Assembly (NCBI RefSeq): GCF_003443675.1
Contig: NZ_CP031963.1
Coordinates: 558,001-622,000 of the forward strand
Source: Aquimarina sp. BL5
Lineage (GTDB): Bacteria; Bacteroidota; Bacteroidia; Flavobacteriales; Flavobacteriaceae
DNA: 64,000 nt
Direction of reading: 5' to 3'
Shown: piece after piece, positions 33,485-43,216 of the stretch
Position numbering within the stretch: position 1 is the first letter of the stretch
Layout of the letters: each line of letters opens with the position of its first letter
Position numbers and translations under genes: made by a program
The notes under the pieces: model-generated
Database searches by the model: none
The model's input: only the letters and a program-made list of their open reading frames with translations
Told to the model about the DNA's origin: nothing

Positions 33485-33818
33485 GAACTTTCAAAAATTT
33501 TTAAATTTAAAGTAAAATTGATTCAGGGTCTTTCGTTTCATAATAAGACGATACATTTTTAATATCGTTACAACAATAAAAAAAATTAGTTTCGAATAAA
33601 AATTTTTCAATCATACTAGAAAAATATTAAAGTATTATTATTCAGTTTGTTAATAATAACAAAGCGATAAATTTACCGTAAAAATAGTACGGTATCCTAA
33701 TTTTAACAATTTTTTTTAACAATTTTTAAGAATTCAATATGAAAAGTTTAGTAGGTGAAAATATAATAAATCACATAACAATTAGTTTTAGTTACGTATA
33801 AAGATTAATTAAATAACC
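33485..33818. other. Divergent intergenic region, 334 bp
   Basis: AT-rich region between the M23 peptidase and OmpA-like genes. It contains the inverted repeat TACCGTA-N7-TACGGTA (33674-33694). No gene seen. Confidence 0.6.
33674..33694. promoter_or_regulatory. Inverted repeat TACCGTA-N7-TACGGTA
   Basis: Perfect 7-bp arms 125 bases before the OmpA-like lipoprotein. The enclosing string TTTACCGTAAAAATAGTAC (33672-33690) recurs with two changes at 53622-53640. Confidence 0.5.
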
Positions 33819-34652
33819 ATGAAAAAAGTATTCACACTAATCGTATTATCTGGAGCTTTGATGACTACGTCTTGCGTATCTAAAAAGAAATACCTTGCTC
33901 TAGAAGAGGATTTAAACAATACTCGTAGTACGTTACAGAAAACCACTGTAGAAAAAGAAGAATTAGAATCTAAATTTGCAAAAATTGAGGCCAGAGTGGC
34001 AGATTATAATTCAAAAATTAATTCATTAAGAGAATCTAATGATGAGAAAATGGTAATGGTTGATAACCTTGCTGTAATTTCGAACAACACTAAAGAGAAG
34101 ATGAAAGAAACATTAGCTCAAGTGGATCCAGAAAAACTTCAGGGAGCAAGAACCCTTGAAGATTCAATGAATCTTGCTGTTTCTCATAATCTAAAAAGTT
34201 CTTTAGATGATAGTTTGAAGGAAGATGAGGACATTTCTATCGATATTGATAACACGGTAGTTATGATTTCTATATCTGATAAAATGTTGTTTAATAGCGG
34301 AAGTTATAGAGTAAGTAACAAAGCCAATGATGTTTTAGAAAAACTAGCACAAGTAATTAATTCAGAGCCTAGTCTTGACGTTATGATCGAAGGTCATACA
34401 GACCCAAGAACAATTAACACCCCTGCATTAGAAGATAACTGGGATTTAAGTGTTAAAAGAGCAACTTCTATTACTAGATTATTACAAAAGAAGTACAATG
34501 TGGATCCTGCTAAATTAATAGCATCAGGAAGAAGCAGCTACCAACCTCTTGTAGAAAATGATACCGAAGAAAATATGGCTATTAATAGACGTACAAGAAT
34601 CGTATTATTACCTAATCTAGATAAATTCTTTGCGATGCTATCATCAAATTAG
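33819..34652 (+). CDS. OmpA-family peptidoglycan-associated lipoprotein
   Basis: 277 residues. The lipobox is at Cys19 (TTSCVSKKK), followed by a coiled coil (about 25-80) and an OmpA C-terminal domain (about 150-275: MLFNSGSYRVSNKANDVLEKLA, MIEGHTDPR, WDLSVKRATSITRLL, NRRTRIVLLP in outline) with the residues that bind diaminopimelate. It should tether the outer membrane to peptidoglycan across the periplasm. It stands alone with its own terminator. Confidence 0.92.
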   Translation: MKKVFTLIVLSGALMTTSCVSKKKYLALEEDLNNTRSTLQKTTVEKEELESKFAKIEARVADYNSKINSLRESNDEKMVMVDNLAVISNNTKEKMKETLAQVDPEKLQGARTLEDSMNLAVSHNLKSSLDDSLKEDEDISIDIDNTVVMISISDKMLFNSGSYRVSNKANDVLEKLAQVINSEPSLDVMIEGHTDPRTINTPALEDNWDLSVKRATSITRLLQKKYNVDPAKLIASGRSSYQPLVENDTEENMAINRRTRIVLLPNLDKFFAMLSSN

Positions 34653-34670
34653 GATTAGATAACTTTTAAC

Positions 34671-34707
34671 AAAAAGGGATGAGTATATGTTACTCATCCC
34701 TTTTTTT
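34671..34707 (+). terminator. Rho-independent terminator, likely bidirectional
   Basis: GGGATGAGTA (34676-34685), loop TATGT, TACTCATCCC (34691-34700), T7; AAAAA lies upstream, so it can also end the minus-strand glycosyltransferase transcript. Confidence 0.9.
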
Positions 34708-34723
34708 GTCTTAAATATTTATT

Positions 34724-35782
34724 TTATTGTTGTGATATACTTATCAACGTTTTATCTAATGTATTAAACAATAAACTATTGTCTTTCTGTCGGTATTCTG
34801 ATATCTTTTGTTGAAATATAGACAGATCATTTAAAAAATCTTGTATTCCTTTAAGTTTAAAATCTTTAAGCATTTTCCCATATCCTAATTTTTCTATATA
34901 AGCACCATTTAGATATTGTTCAAATTGATTTTTAATAGGAACAGTACAGATAGGTTTATTCAAGAATAATGCTTCGCTTAAAAACGAATATCCTCCATTA
35001 CAGAAAACTGCTTTAGCGGTCCTAAAATTATCAATAAATTCAGTTTCGCTAAATTTCTTTAATGATACATTTCTATGAACTTCTTCTTTATTAAAACCAT
35101 ATAATAAGAATTTTTCATCAGGAAGCTTATTTAAAAGATCTATCATTTTCTTTTCGCTACAAGATGATTGATAAATTAATATATGATTCTTTATCTCTCT
35201 CTTAGCATTTAGAATTTCTTTTCTAATTATTGGTGGTATTAAACAACTATTCTTCTTCTTAACTTTAGTATTAAAAAAAGAGGATATCAAATATTGATTA
35301 CAATTCGGAAGTTTTGCTTTTACTACAGCTTTTGCTATCTTATAATTCAATTTTTCTGAATCAGGTATCTTGACATCTATTTTGCCACGATCGATAATCT
35401 GCATATTATCGATGCTGATTATCGGAACTCCTTGATACTTAGCATATAAATAAGTAAAGGATTCAAAATCAGATATAATAATATCTGGTTTAAAATCATC
35501 ATGAAGATATTTGTATTTTTTAAAATTTGTAATTAGGTTTTCTGGTGCGTTTTTTATAATATCTACCGATGTTTTAGATCTAGACACTACTCCATCTTTA
35601 TATGAAAAATGAAACCCTTTTATTTCATATGTCTGATCAGGAAATGATTTCTTAAGAAATTGATATGCTCGATCGCTAGATACTATTCTTAGTTCATTAC
35701 TTTTAATTAAATGGCTAAGAATTACTTTTGCTCTTGTTGCATGCCCCATTCCCTCTCCCGGGACTCCATATAATATTTTCAA
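34724..35782 (-). CDS. MJ1255/VC2487-type glycosyltransferase
   Basis: 352 residues, cytoplasmic, GT-B fold. It opens with ILYGVPGEGMGHATRAKVILSHL (the Gly/His-rich N-terminal loop) and has the C-terminal donor site FCNGGYSFLSEALFLNKPICTVPIKNQFEQYLNGAYIEKLG in outline. The family resembles MurG/MGT enzymes and has no single proven product. It follows a 62-residue open frame by 29 nt. Acceptor and donor unknown; away from the polysaccharide locus. Confidence 0.85.
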   Translation of the reverse strand: MKILYGVPGEGMGHATRAKVILSHLIKSNELRIVSSDRAYQFLKKSFPDQTYEIKGFHFSYKDGVVSRSKTSVDIIKNAPENLITNFKKYKYLHDDFKPDIIISDFESFTYLYAKYQGVPIISIDNMQIIDRGKIDVKIPDSEKLNYKIAKAVVKAKLPNCNQYLISSFFNTKVKKKNSCLIPPIIRKEILNAKREIKNHILIYQSSCSEKKMIDLLNKLPDEKFLLYGFNKEEVHRNVSLKKFSETEFIDNFRTAKAVFCNGGYSFLSEALFLNKPICTVPIKNQFEQYLNGAYIEKLGYGKMLKDFKLKGIQDFLNDLSIFQQKISEYRQKDNSLLFNTLDKTLISISQQ

Positions 35783-35811
35783 ACTAAGTAGTTATAATTG
35801 TAAAACAAGTA

Positions 35812-36000
35812 TTAACCTATATATGTATTTACACTGGTAGTTAATTTACAGGAATTATGAAGCATCTGCTTAAATTTTAACGCCAAATGCTCATCATTAA
35901 ACTTCATCGCTTCACTGATACTATTAGATAAAATCAACTCTCCTATAAGATATTCCACAAAATAGGTTTGATCATCAGTTAATAACACATATTCAGTCAT
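35812..36000 (-). CDS. Small hypothetical protein upstream of the glycosyltransferase
   Basis: 62 residues with an ATG start and a plausible globular composition (MTEYVLLTDDQTYFVEYLIGE). It is on the same strand and 29 nt ahead of the glycosyltransferase, so co-transcribed if real. No family recognised, no signal peptide. The alternative is that this is an unused frame. Confidence 0.5.
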   Translation of the reverse strand: MTEYVLLTDDQTYFVEYLIGELILSNSISEAMKFNDEHLALKFKQMLHNSCKLTTSVNTYIG

Positions 36001-36239
36001 ATTATATCCTTGTTTTCAAGCTGGAATATGTTTTTAATAATAAATATTAAAAACCATTCATTTATATTAACAAGTTTCAAATTTACTTTTTATGATTGCT
36101 TCTTTTATTAATAGCTCTTGTATGTTATCAAATTCTTATTCACAATCACTCCCAAAGAAATTATAAAGCCATTTCAAAACAAACAAATCTCATAAAATTT
36201 TTGTAACTTATTAAGGTTCAAAACTTAAATTACACAATC

Positions 36240-36686
36240 ATGAAAATATTTGTATTCATTCTCCTCGGCTTATTTTCTACTACTGCAATAGATAACACTT
36301 ATATTAATACCCCAATTGATGTCTATAATCTTGAAGGAGTATGGGATTTAAAGCATCAATTATTATATGATCACAATCAAGTTTCGGATACGATTTTTAA
36401 TACTAATGGATACCGCCAGGTAAAAATATATAGTAAAGGTAAAGTAATGTGGACTCGATTTGATCCTGCAGACAATAATGAATGGTTTGGATATGGATCG
36501 TATGAGATCAAAGGAAATATGTTAGAAGAACGATTAGAATACGCCTCAGGTCCAATGATGAAAATTGTAGACACGACTCAGGTATTTAAATTTGAACTAG
36601 TTATGGATAAAAAATCATATCTGCAGATTGCAGTTGATGAACATGGACAATATTCTCAAGCTGAAAATTACATAAGAATCGAATAA
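36240..36686 (+). CDS. Exported lipocalin-like protein
   Basis: 148 residues with a short signal peptide (IFVFILLGLFSTTA). The mature sequence has a lipocalin-like opening (YNLEGVWDLKHQLLYD) and strands typical of DUF4488-like proteins (YRQVKIYSKGKVMWTRFDP, GYGSYEIKGNMLEERLEYAS in outline). The family binding partner is unknown. It stands alone, with a terminator downstream. Confidence 0.65.
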   Translation: MKIFVFILLGLFSTTAIDNTYINTPIDVYNLEGVWDLKHQLLYDHNQVSDTIFNTNGYRQVKIYSKGKVMWTRFDPADNNEWFGYGSYEIKGNMLEERLEYASGPMMKIVDTTQVFKFELVMDKKSYLQIAVDEHGQYSQAENYIRIE

Positions 36687-36767
36687 TTCGTAAACAATCC
36701 AGGCTTGATAAACTGAACACCTGAATCCTTCTATTCACAGATTACTTCTTCCTAAAATATTAAAAAT

Positions 36768-36809
36768 AAAGGGGATCAACCCATTAATAAGGGTTTTACG
36801 CCCCTTTTT
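36768..36809 (+). terminator. Rho-independent terminator
   Basis: AAAGGGG (36768-36774) pairs with CCCCTTT (36801-36807), with an inner AACCC/GGGTT hairpin, then TTC. Confidence 0.7.
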
Positions 36810-36827
36810 CTATTTATTATTTCGTCT

Positions 36828-36835
36828 TACTTTTG
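36828..36835 (+). promoter_or_regulatory. Bacteroidota -7-like element
   Basis: TACTTTTG matches TAnnTTTG and lies 148 bases before the M57 protease gene. This would give a long leader of about 140 nt. Confidence 0.45.
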
Positions 36836-36982
36836 AAAACAATAAAAAATGTGTAGTTCTATACATTATTTATGGTCTTATCCCTAAAGTTAATGCTATT
36901 ACAACCGCTATTAAAGGTTTGTGACTGCATATCCCTCCTTAGTAAACAGTATTGATAATTAACCATAACTAAATATATTAAA

Positions 36983-37819
36983 ATGAAAAAAAATAAATTA
37001 CTAGCACTTTGTGCAATTGTCCTAGGAATTACATTCTCTTGTCAAAAAAAAGAAGTTACTGAAGAAGTACAGGGAATTGTTGAAGAACCCACTAAAGAAC
37101 AGCTTGATAAACTATTTAGTATGGGTATAAACATTGATGATGTTTCCATAGAAGACATTACCAATTTAGATGGAAAAACTTATAAATACCTTGTGTCTGG
37201 AGATATTTTAGTTCCTGTATCGGACTTGAACTCATACCCAGCATTGAAACCTTTGGATGGTGGAGATAAACAATATAGAGACGTAAACATAGTATCTCCT
37301 GTTAACAGAGACATTGATATTCTTGGATATACTGGTGGTAGTTTTGCGTTAACTTCAAAAATGCAAACAGCACTAAGCTGGGCAGTTAACAATTATAATG
37401 CACTACCCAATACGCTTAATTTCAATCTAACATTTGGCACAAACTTCGGTCCAGCAGACATTGTAGTTTATAAAGTAAATAATGCTGGTGGTGGTGGAAG
37501 CGCAGGCTTTCCTAATGCTCAAGGTGAGCCCTACAAATGGATAAGAATAAATTCTGGAACAGATGCATTTACTACCAATGTCAATGAACATGTAATAGGT
37601 CATGAAATTGGTCATTGTCTTGGACTAAGACATCAAGACTGGTATAATCGTCAAAGTTGTGGTTATACAGGTCCATTACCCGCAGAACCACCTGCTATCT
37701 GGATTCCTGGAACACCCATTTCGGCATTTGCAGATTCTTTAATGCTAGCATGTTTTGGTCCTAATGAAGATGGTGAATTTACAGATACGGATAAAACAGC
37801 TTTAAATATATTATATTAA
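36983..37819 (+). CDS. M57-type zinc metalloprotease lipoprotein
   Basis: 278 residues. The lipobox is at Cys20 (TFSCQKK), followed by a Glu-rich tether and a propeptide-like region. The metzincin motif HEIGHCLGLRH spans 207-217 (ligands His207, His211, His217; Glu208 catalytic), and the downstream SLMLACFG could provide the Met-turn. The pattern of Gly-rich loop (AGGGGSAGFP) and HQDW after the zinc site fits peptidase family M57 (protease B of gliding bacteria). It should act at the cell surface. It is the second metzincin lipoprotein in the window (see 16052). Confidence 0.88.
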   Translation: MKKNKLLALCAIVLGITFSCQKKEVTEEVQGIVEEPTKEQLDKLFSMGINIDDVSIEDITNLDGKTYKYLVSGDILVPVSDLNSYPALKPLDGGDKQYRDVNIVSPVNRDIDILGYTGGSFALTSKMQTALSWAVNNYNALPNTLNFNLTFGTNFGPADIVVYKVNNAGGGGSAGFPNAQGEPYKWIRINSGTDAFTTNVNEHVIGHEIGHCLGLRHQDWYNRQSCGYTGPLPAEPPAIWIPGTPISAFADSLMLACFGPNEDGEFTDTDKTALNILY

Positions 37820-37844
37820 ATATTAAAACTTAATCAAATTAGAC

Positions 37845-37877
37845 AAAACCACATACATTGATTGTATGTGGTTTTTC
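37845..37877 (+). terminator. Rho-independent terminator of the M57 gene
   Basis: AAAACCACATACA (37845-37857), loop TTGAT, TGTATGTGGTTTTT. It is a 13-bp stem. Confidence 0.9.
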
Positions 37878-37978
37878 TTTTATCTAAAAACCTACTTCTA
37901 AAATAAGGTCGAAAAACTTTACAATTAAACCTTTTATAATTTATCAAGTCTTATAACAAAACATTAAAACACTTTACT

Positions 37979-38386
37979 ATGAAAAATATAGAAATAAAAA
38001 AAATAGTATTACCATTCTTGGTTATCATTCTTTTAGTAGGAAGTAGCTTTACTTCTAATATCAAAAAATGGGAACATTTAGGCTCTAGAACCGTAAACTA
38101 TAAATTAGATCGCGATGTCATAAAAGTAACTGCTAGAGATGGAGCATTTAAAAAACTAAAGGTTAAAGTTACTAATGGTTCCTTAAACATGCATAGAATT
38201 GTGGTGGAATATGGTAATGGTGAAAACCAAGTTATTCAAGTTAGAAAAAACTTTAAAAAAGGCGGAGCAACAAGACTTATTGATCTAAAGGGCAATAAAC
38301 GGATTATAAGAGATATTACCTTTTTCTATGACACTAAAAACCTATCTAAAAATCGTGCAAAAATTCACGTTTTCGGAAAGCATTAG
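37979..38386 (+). CDS. DUF2541-like exported protein
   Basis: 135 residues with an N-terminal hydrophobic signal (VLPFLVIILLVGSSFTSN). The mature part follows the DUF2541 (YaaI-like) pattern: KWEHLGSRTVNYKLDRDVIKVTARDGAFKKLKVKV in outline, then IDLKGNKRIIRDITFFYDT. A small periplasmic beta-domain of unknown role. It stands alone. Confidence 0.75.
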   Translation: MKNIEIKKIVLPFLVIILLVGSSFTSNIKKWEHLGSRTVNYKLDRDVIKVTARDGAFKKLKVKVTNGSLNMHRIVVEYGNGENQVIQVRKNFKKGGATRLIDLKGNKRIIRDITFFYDTKNLSKNRAKIHVFGKH

Positions 38387-38485
38387 TAACAATATAATAA
38401 TCTGAGTCAATATTGATTAAAGTACATCATACGTAAATGAATTACATTTCAAATTGGCTCAGATTTATCATTTATATACTTTATT

Positions 38486-39700
38486 CTAATCTAGTTGATA
38501 ATATCCACATTTCAGATAAGCACCTTCTGGAAAAGTGATCGGATGATCGATATCATGATAGGTTTTATCTAGTAATATAAATCTTCTTCCAGTGTTAGAA
38601 ATATTTTCCTCACAAATATCAAAAAACTCTTCTGCGATTACTCTTGACGAACAGGACGCTAAGACTAAAACTCCATTATTTTCAACCAATTGAGCTCCAA
38701 GTTTAGCCAATCTAGCATAACTATTTTTGGCTTTTTTAATCTCACTTTCTCTTTTCGCAAAAGACGGAGGATCAATCACTACAATATCAAATTTCTTTTT
38801 CTGATTAATTAAACTTTGTAAACCTTCAAAAGCATCTGCAACAATAATAGTATGATTTCCAGAATGTTCATTTAAAGCAGCATTATCTTTCGCCATTGCT
38901 AATGCCTGTTTACTAATATCCAAGCTTATAACTTCTTTTGCATGACCCGCTAAGGCATGAATAGAAAATCCACCAGCATATGAGAACACATCTAATACTG
39001 TTTTTCCTTTAGATAGATCCCCTACTCGTTTACGATTATGTCGATGGTCTAAAAAATATCCAGTTTTATGTCCTTTAATCACATTAGCAGAAAACAAAAC
39101 ACCATGTTCCTTAAAAACTACAACTTCATTTTCCAGATTTCCATGAATTACCTTACCATCCTCTAAGTTATAAGTTTCTCCAACTGTTTGTAAAGATCTA
39201 CTTAATCGAACTACAACCGTTTTGCAATCAGACTGCTTAATTAAACAAGGAACTATCCAATTAAGATATGGAAACCAAATATGAGAATATAATTTTATAA
39301 CCAAAACTGTATCATAAACATCTGCAATAAAACCAGGCATCTTATCATTCTCACCAAACAGCAATCTGTAACTATTAGTATCAGTTTGTAGTAAAGGTTT
39401 CCTTAAAGTATATGCCTCCTCGATTCTATTACTAAACCAGTCACTATTAATTTGCGCTGCTTTTTTAAACTGAATAAGTTTTATCCTGATTGGAGAATGT
39501 GGATCATATAATCCAATGGCCAATATTGTATTCTTTTTGTGATCGTATATAATAGCTAAGTCACCAGCATTCCCTTTTGTATTTTGTTTAAGAATACTAT
39601 TTTCAAAAATCCAGGGATGCCCCCTCTTCACCATCTTTTCTGCAGAAGGTTTGAGTTTTATTGCTAATCTTTGGGTTTTAATATCCGATACTATATTCAT
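38486..39700 (-). CDS. Class I SAM-dependent rRNA methyltransferase (RlmI-like)
   Basis: About 404 residues from the ATG at 39700; a TTG three codons upstream is less likely. The N-terminal PUA domain (KMVKRGHPWIFENSI) and a central EEHD-type segment precede a Rossmann methylase with VLDVFSYAGGFSIHA (motif I) and IDPPSFAK (motif IV), and the ASCSSRV segment with Cys. This is the RlmI/YccW family that forms m5C in 23S rRNA, though the target in this organism is inferred. Confidence 0.88.
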   Translation of the reverse strand: MNIVSDIKTQRLAIKLKPSAEKMVKRGHPWIFENSILKQNTKGNAGDLAIIYDHKKNTILAIGLYDPHSPIRIKLIQFKKAAQINSDWFSNRIEEAYTLRKPLLQTDTNSYRLLFGENDKMPGFIADVYDTVLVIKLYSHIWFPYLNWIVPCLIKQSDCKTVVVRLSRSLQTVGETYNLEDGKVIHGNLENEVVVFKEHGVLFSANVIKGHKTGYFLDHRHNRKRVGDLSKGKTVLDVFSYAGGFSIHALAGHAKEVISLDISKQALAMAKDNAALNEHSGNHTIIVADAFEGLQSLINQKKKFDIVVIDPPSFAKRESEIKKAKNSYARLAKLGAQLVENNGVLVLASCSSRVIAEEFFDICEENISNTGRRFILLDKTYHDIDHPITFPEGAYLKCGYYQLD

Positions 39701-39746
39701 AGTATGCAAGATTAATGATATTTTTTAGCTTAAAGGAATTTATAAT

Positions 39747-39779
39747 AAAAAAAACGGGATTGCTTTTAACAATCCCGTT
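39747..39779 (-). terminator. Rho-independent terminator, minus strand
   Basis: On the minus strand AACGGGATTG, loop TTAAAAG, CAATCCCGTT, then eight Ts. It is 600 bases downstream of Lon's own terminator, with no protein gene between. Confidence 0.85.
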
Positions 39780-40025
39780 CTACCAAAACTTTTTAGAAAG
39801 TGAACTTATTACAAAAGACACTCATTACGCTTTTCAATAAGTTTAAGATCTAACCTTAGATTTAAGAGATTTTTCATGTGTAATATACTCGTTGGTTAAA
39901 GAAAACATGAGTTTAAAATAAAGTCTGGTTTATAAGCTAAAAGTAATACATTTAATCTACTTGTAGCTATGTGTAAACCTCAAAAAAAGTGAAAGAAAAT
40001 AGTTGATTTACTACCAAAATAAGAA

Positions 40026-40175
40026 AGCGTCCATCCCAAGTAGTATCAGGATAAACGCTCAAAATGTATTGTTCGAACTTGTAATTGTTAGTAAAGTAAA
40101 TCTTGTTTTTTGATTGCTGGTTAAAATATAATACTCTGTTTTAAAAAGCACTCATCCTAAGATGTATCAGGATGA
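40026..40175. ncRNA. Candidate structured element: two related stem-loops
   Basis: Stem-loop 1 (40026-40059): AGCGT/ACGCT plus ATCC/GGAT, loop CAAGTAGTATCA. Stem-loop 2 (40152-40175): TCATCC/GGATGA, loop TAAGATGTATCA. Both 12-nt loops share AAG-N2-GTATCA while the stems differ, which suggests structure conservation. Strand unknown; a minus-strand transcript ending at 39747 would include both. Confidence 0.35.
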
Positions 40176-40197
40176 ACCCCCTTTTAGTATCAATTCT

Positions 40198-40206
40198 ACT
40201 TTTGCT
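40198..40206 (+). promoter_or_regulatory. Plus-strand -7-like element
   Basis: TACTTTTGC matches TAnnTTTGC exactly. No plus-strand gene follows before Lon's antisense, so it may be fortuitous or drive an RNA. Confidence 0.35.
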
Positions 40207-40403
40207 GATCTAATAAAAGATACCGTTGATTTCTCTACTGTTTACATCTATATGACGAACATTGGTAGATTTTGTTACACTTCTATTCTGTTTTTTTTAT
40301 AATTAATCACCTAAAAACTAGAAACATGTAATGAAATCAGTAGACTCACGCATTTAACAAACTAAAAAAATAAAATACAAATTGAAAGCTTTTATTTCAA
40401 AAT

Positions 40404-40444
40404 CTAAAAAAAGACCTGTTGAATTTTTAAAATCCAACAGGTCT
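40404..40444 (-). terminator. Rho-independent terminator of lon
   Basis: On the minus strand AGACCTGTTG, 13-nt loop region, CAACAGGTCT, then a T-run (plus-strand AAAAAAA at 40406-40412). Confidence 0.85.
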
Positions 40445-40547
40445 AAATAATACCTTAGCTTAAAGATAAATTCTTAATATTTACTTTAAAAAAATCGAGT
40501 AAACCCTTTTCTTATTTTCAATTTAAAAATTTACAATCAATAACTAA

Positions 40548-42998
40548 TTATAATTTTTTAGCATTTTTAACCTTGCTTTTTGTTAATGCTAATTCTAATA
40601 CTTCACTCATTTCTTTTACGTAGTGAAATTTCAATCCTTTAAGATATTCTGATTTTATTTCTTCAATATCTCTTTTATTATCTTCACAAAGCAATATTTC
40701 TTTAATATGTGCTCTTTTTGCTGCTAGAATTTTTTCTTTTATTCCTCCTACTGGCAATACTTTACCTCTTAGTGTAATCTCTCCAGTCATTGCTATACTC
40801 TTTTTCACCTTTCTTTGTGTGAATAAAGATACTAATGACGTTAACATGGTTATACCTGCACTTGGTCCATCTTTTGGAGTTGCACCTTCCGGAACATGAA
40901 TATGAACATTATAGTTGCTAAAAATATCCTGATTAATCCCCAATATATCTGCATTCGCTTTTATATATTCCATAGCAATAGTAGCAGATTCTTTCATCAC
41001 TTTACCTAAGTTTCCGGTAATAGTAAGACTTCCTTTTCCTTTAGAAAGAATGGACTCTATAAACAAAATATCACCCCCTACGCTCGTCCAAGCTAAACCT
41101 GTTACTACACCTGCCACTTCATTGTTCTCATACTTGTCTCGCTCTAATCTAGGAACACCTAGTACTTCTAAAACATCTTCATTGCTAACTTTAACATTGT
41201 ATGAGTCTTCCATTGCAATGTTCTTAGCTGCATACCTAACCATTTTAGCTATTTGCTTTTCTAAGCCTCTTACTCCCGATTCTCTAGTATAACCTTCTAC
41301 AATCTTTTCTAATTGAACTTTTCCTATTTTAAGATGTGAATTATCCAATCCATGTTCTACCAATTGTTTCGGTAGTAAATGTTGTTTTGCGATTTCTACT
41401 TTTTCTTCAATTGTATATCCAGTTACATTAATAATCTCCATACGATCGCGTAATGCCGGCTGTATTGTATTTAGACTATTAGAAGTAGCTATAAACATTA
41501 CTTTAGAAAGATCAAATCCCATCTCAAGGAAATTATCGTGAAACTCAGAGTTTTGTTCTGGATCTAAAACTTCTAACAAGGCAGAAGAAGGATCTCCCTG
41601 ATTACCAACAGAGAGTTTATCTATTTCATCTAAAACAAACACAGGGTTACTTGTCCCAGCCTTTTTAAGACTTTGAACAATTCTACCAGGCATCGCACCA
41701 ATATACGTTTTTCTATGACCTCTAATTTCAGCCTCGTCTCGTAATCCTCCTAATGAGATACGAACATATTCTCTACCCAATGCTTCTGCAATAGATTTTC
41801 CTAAAGAGGTTTTACCAACTCCCGGAGGCCCATACAAACATAGTATTGGAGATTTCATATCATTACGAAGTTTTAGCACTGCTAAATACTCGATGATACG
41901 TTTTTTTACTTCGTCCAATCCATAATGATCACGATCAAGAATCTTTTTGGCACGTTTTAGATCAAATTTATCGGTACTAAACTCATTCCAAGGCAAATCT
42001 AAAAATAGATCAAGATAATTACGCTGAATAGAATATTCTGCCACCTGCGGATTCATACGACGCATTTTGGATAATTCTTTATCAAAATGCTTCTTTACAG
42101 TTTCATCCCATTTTTTATCCTTACTGCGCGCTTGCATCTCTTCTATTTCATCTTCATGAGATACTCCACCAAGCTCTTCCTGAATAGTTTTCATCTGTTG
42201 ATGAAGAAAATATTCACGCTGTTGTTGGCTCATATCATGCTGCACCTTATTTTGAATATCATTTCTAAGTTCCAATTTCTGAAACTCTAGATTCATATAC
42301 TTCAGTGTAGCAAGTGCTCTATCCTTTATGCTATCTATTTCTAGTATTTTTTGTTTCTCTTCAACAGGCAAATTAAGATTAGAGGAGACAAAATTGATTA
42401 AGAAAGAATTACTTTCTATATTCTTTATAGCAAAAGATGCCTCAGAAGGAATATTCGGGCTTTCTTTAATAATCTCTAATGCTAATTCCTTTATCGAATC
42501 AATGATCGTATTAAATTCTTGATTCTCGGCAGAAGGTCTGTTTTCCTTTACTTCTACTACTCTAGCCTTTATATAAGGATCTTCTTCTAAGATTTCATCT
42601 ATCTTAAACCTTTTTTTTCCTTGTAGAATAACAGTAGTATTTCCATCAGGCATCTTAAGAACCCTTAAAATTCTCGCCACTACTCCTACTTTATTTATAT
42701 CTTTTGATGTAGGGTTTTCTACATCCTCTTCTCTTTGAGAAACTACACCAATAGTTTTATTACCATTGTTAGCTTCATTAAGAAGTTTAATCGATTTATC
42801 TCTACCTGCTGTAATAGGAATTACTACGCCAGGAAACAACACTGTATTTCTAAGCGGTAATATAGGAAGTGTCTCGGGTAGATCTTCTTTATCTATTTCC
42901 TCCTCATCTTCAGGAGTCATTAAAGGTATTAATTCTGCATCTTCATTTATTCCTTGTAATGACAAACTGTCAAGAGTTGTTAATTTGGATTTCGTCAT
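40548..42998 (-). CDS. lon: ATP-dependent protease Lon
   Basis: 816 residues, normal for bacterial Lon. The N-terminal substrate-binding domain opens with [20 protein letters not shown]. The AAA+ module has Walker A GPPGVGKT near residue 394 and Walker B FVLDEIDK, and the protease domain has the Ser-Lys dyad, with Ser near residue 713 (PKDGPSAG) and Lys in [10 protein letters not shown]. It degrades misfolded and regulatory proteins in the cytoplasm as a hexamer. Single-gene unit with a strong terminator. Confidence 0.97.
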   Translation of the reverse strand: MTKSKLTTLDSLSLQGINEDAELIPLMTPEDEEEIDKEDLPETLPILPLRNTVLFPGVVIPITAGRDKSIKLLNEANNGNKTIGVVSQREEDVENPTSKDINKVGVVARILRVLKMPDGNTTVILQGKKRFKIDEILEEDPYIKARVVEVKENRPSAENQEFNTIIDSIKELALEIIKESPNIPSEASFAIKNIESNSFLINFVSSNLNLPVEEKQKILEIDSIKDRALATLKYMNLEFQKLELRNDIQNKVQHDMSQQQREYFLHQQMKTIQEELGGVSHEDEIEEMQARSKDKKWDETVKKHFDKELSKMRRMNPQVAEYSIQRNYLDLFLDLPWNEFSTDKFDLKRAKKILDRDHYGLDEVKKRIIEYLAVLKLRNDMKSPILCLYGPPGVGKTSLGKSIAEALGREYVRISLGGLRDEAEIRGHRKTYIGAMPGRIVQSLKKAGTSNPVFVLDEIDKLSVGNQGDPSSALLEVLDPEQNSEFHDNFLEMGFDLSKVMFIATSNSLNTIQPALRDRMEIINVTGYTIEEKVEIAKQHLLPKQLVEHGLDNSHLKIGKVQLEKIVEGYTRESGVRGLEKQIAKMVRYAAKNIAMEDSYNVKVSNEDVLEVLGVPRLERDKYENNEVAGVVTGLAWTSVGGDILFIESILSKGKGSLTITGNLGKVMKESATIAMEYIKANADILGINQDIFSNYNVHIHVPEGATPKDGPSAGITMLTSLVSLFTQRKVKKSIAMTGEITLRGKVLPVGGIKEKILAAKRAHIKEILLCEDNKRDIEEIKSEYLKGLKFHYVKEMSEVLELALTKSKVKNAKKL

Positions 42999-43216
42999 AA
43001 GTATATATCAAAGTCATTTTGTCATTAAGTCAAAACAACATTCTTTAAAAATTAAATAAAACTGATTTTAGAATCAATAACAATAACAAAATAAGCTATT
43101 TATAGCTGATTCTACTTAGATAATTCAATTGTTATGCCATAAACTTCAAAAAAATATTTTTAAAACTGTAACAAAACGTATCTATCCATATCTTTAGATA
43201 AAGTAAACTGAAGTTT

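Larger units (their letters stand above)
39701..40547. other. Gene-free region with two related hairpins, 847 bp
   Basis: Lies between the RlmI-like gene and the Lon gene, both on the minus strand. It contains the Lon terminator (40404-40444), a second minus-strand terminator (39747-39779), two related stem-loops (40026-40059 and 40152-40175), and a plus-strand -7-like TACTTTTGC (40198-40206). A terminator with no gene between it and the preceding terminator suggests a small RNA on the minus strand. Confidence 0.6.

Noticed and set aside
42087-42290. Open frames on the plus strand inside lon
   Set aside because: They lie wholly within a confidently identified long gene and have hydrophobic low-complexity translations typical of antisense frames.
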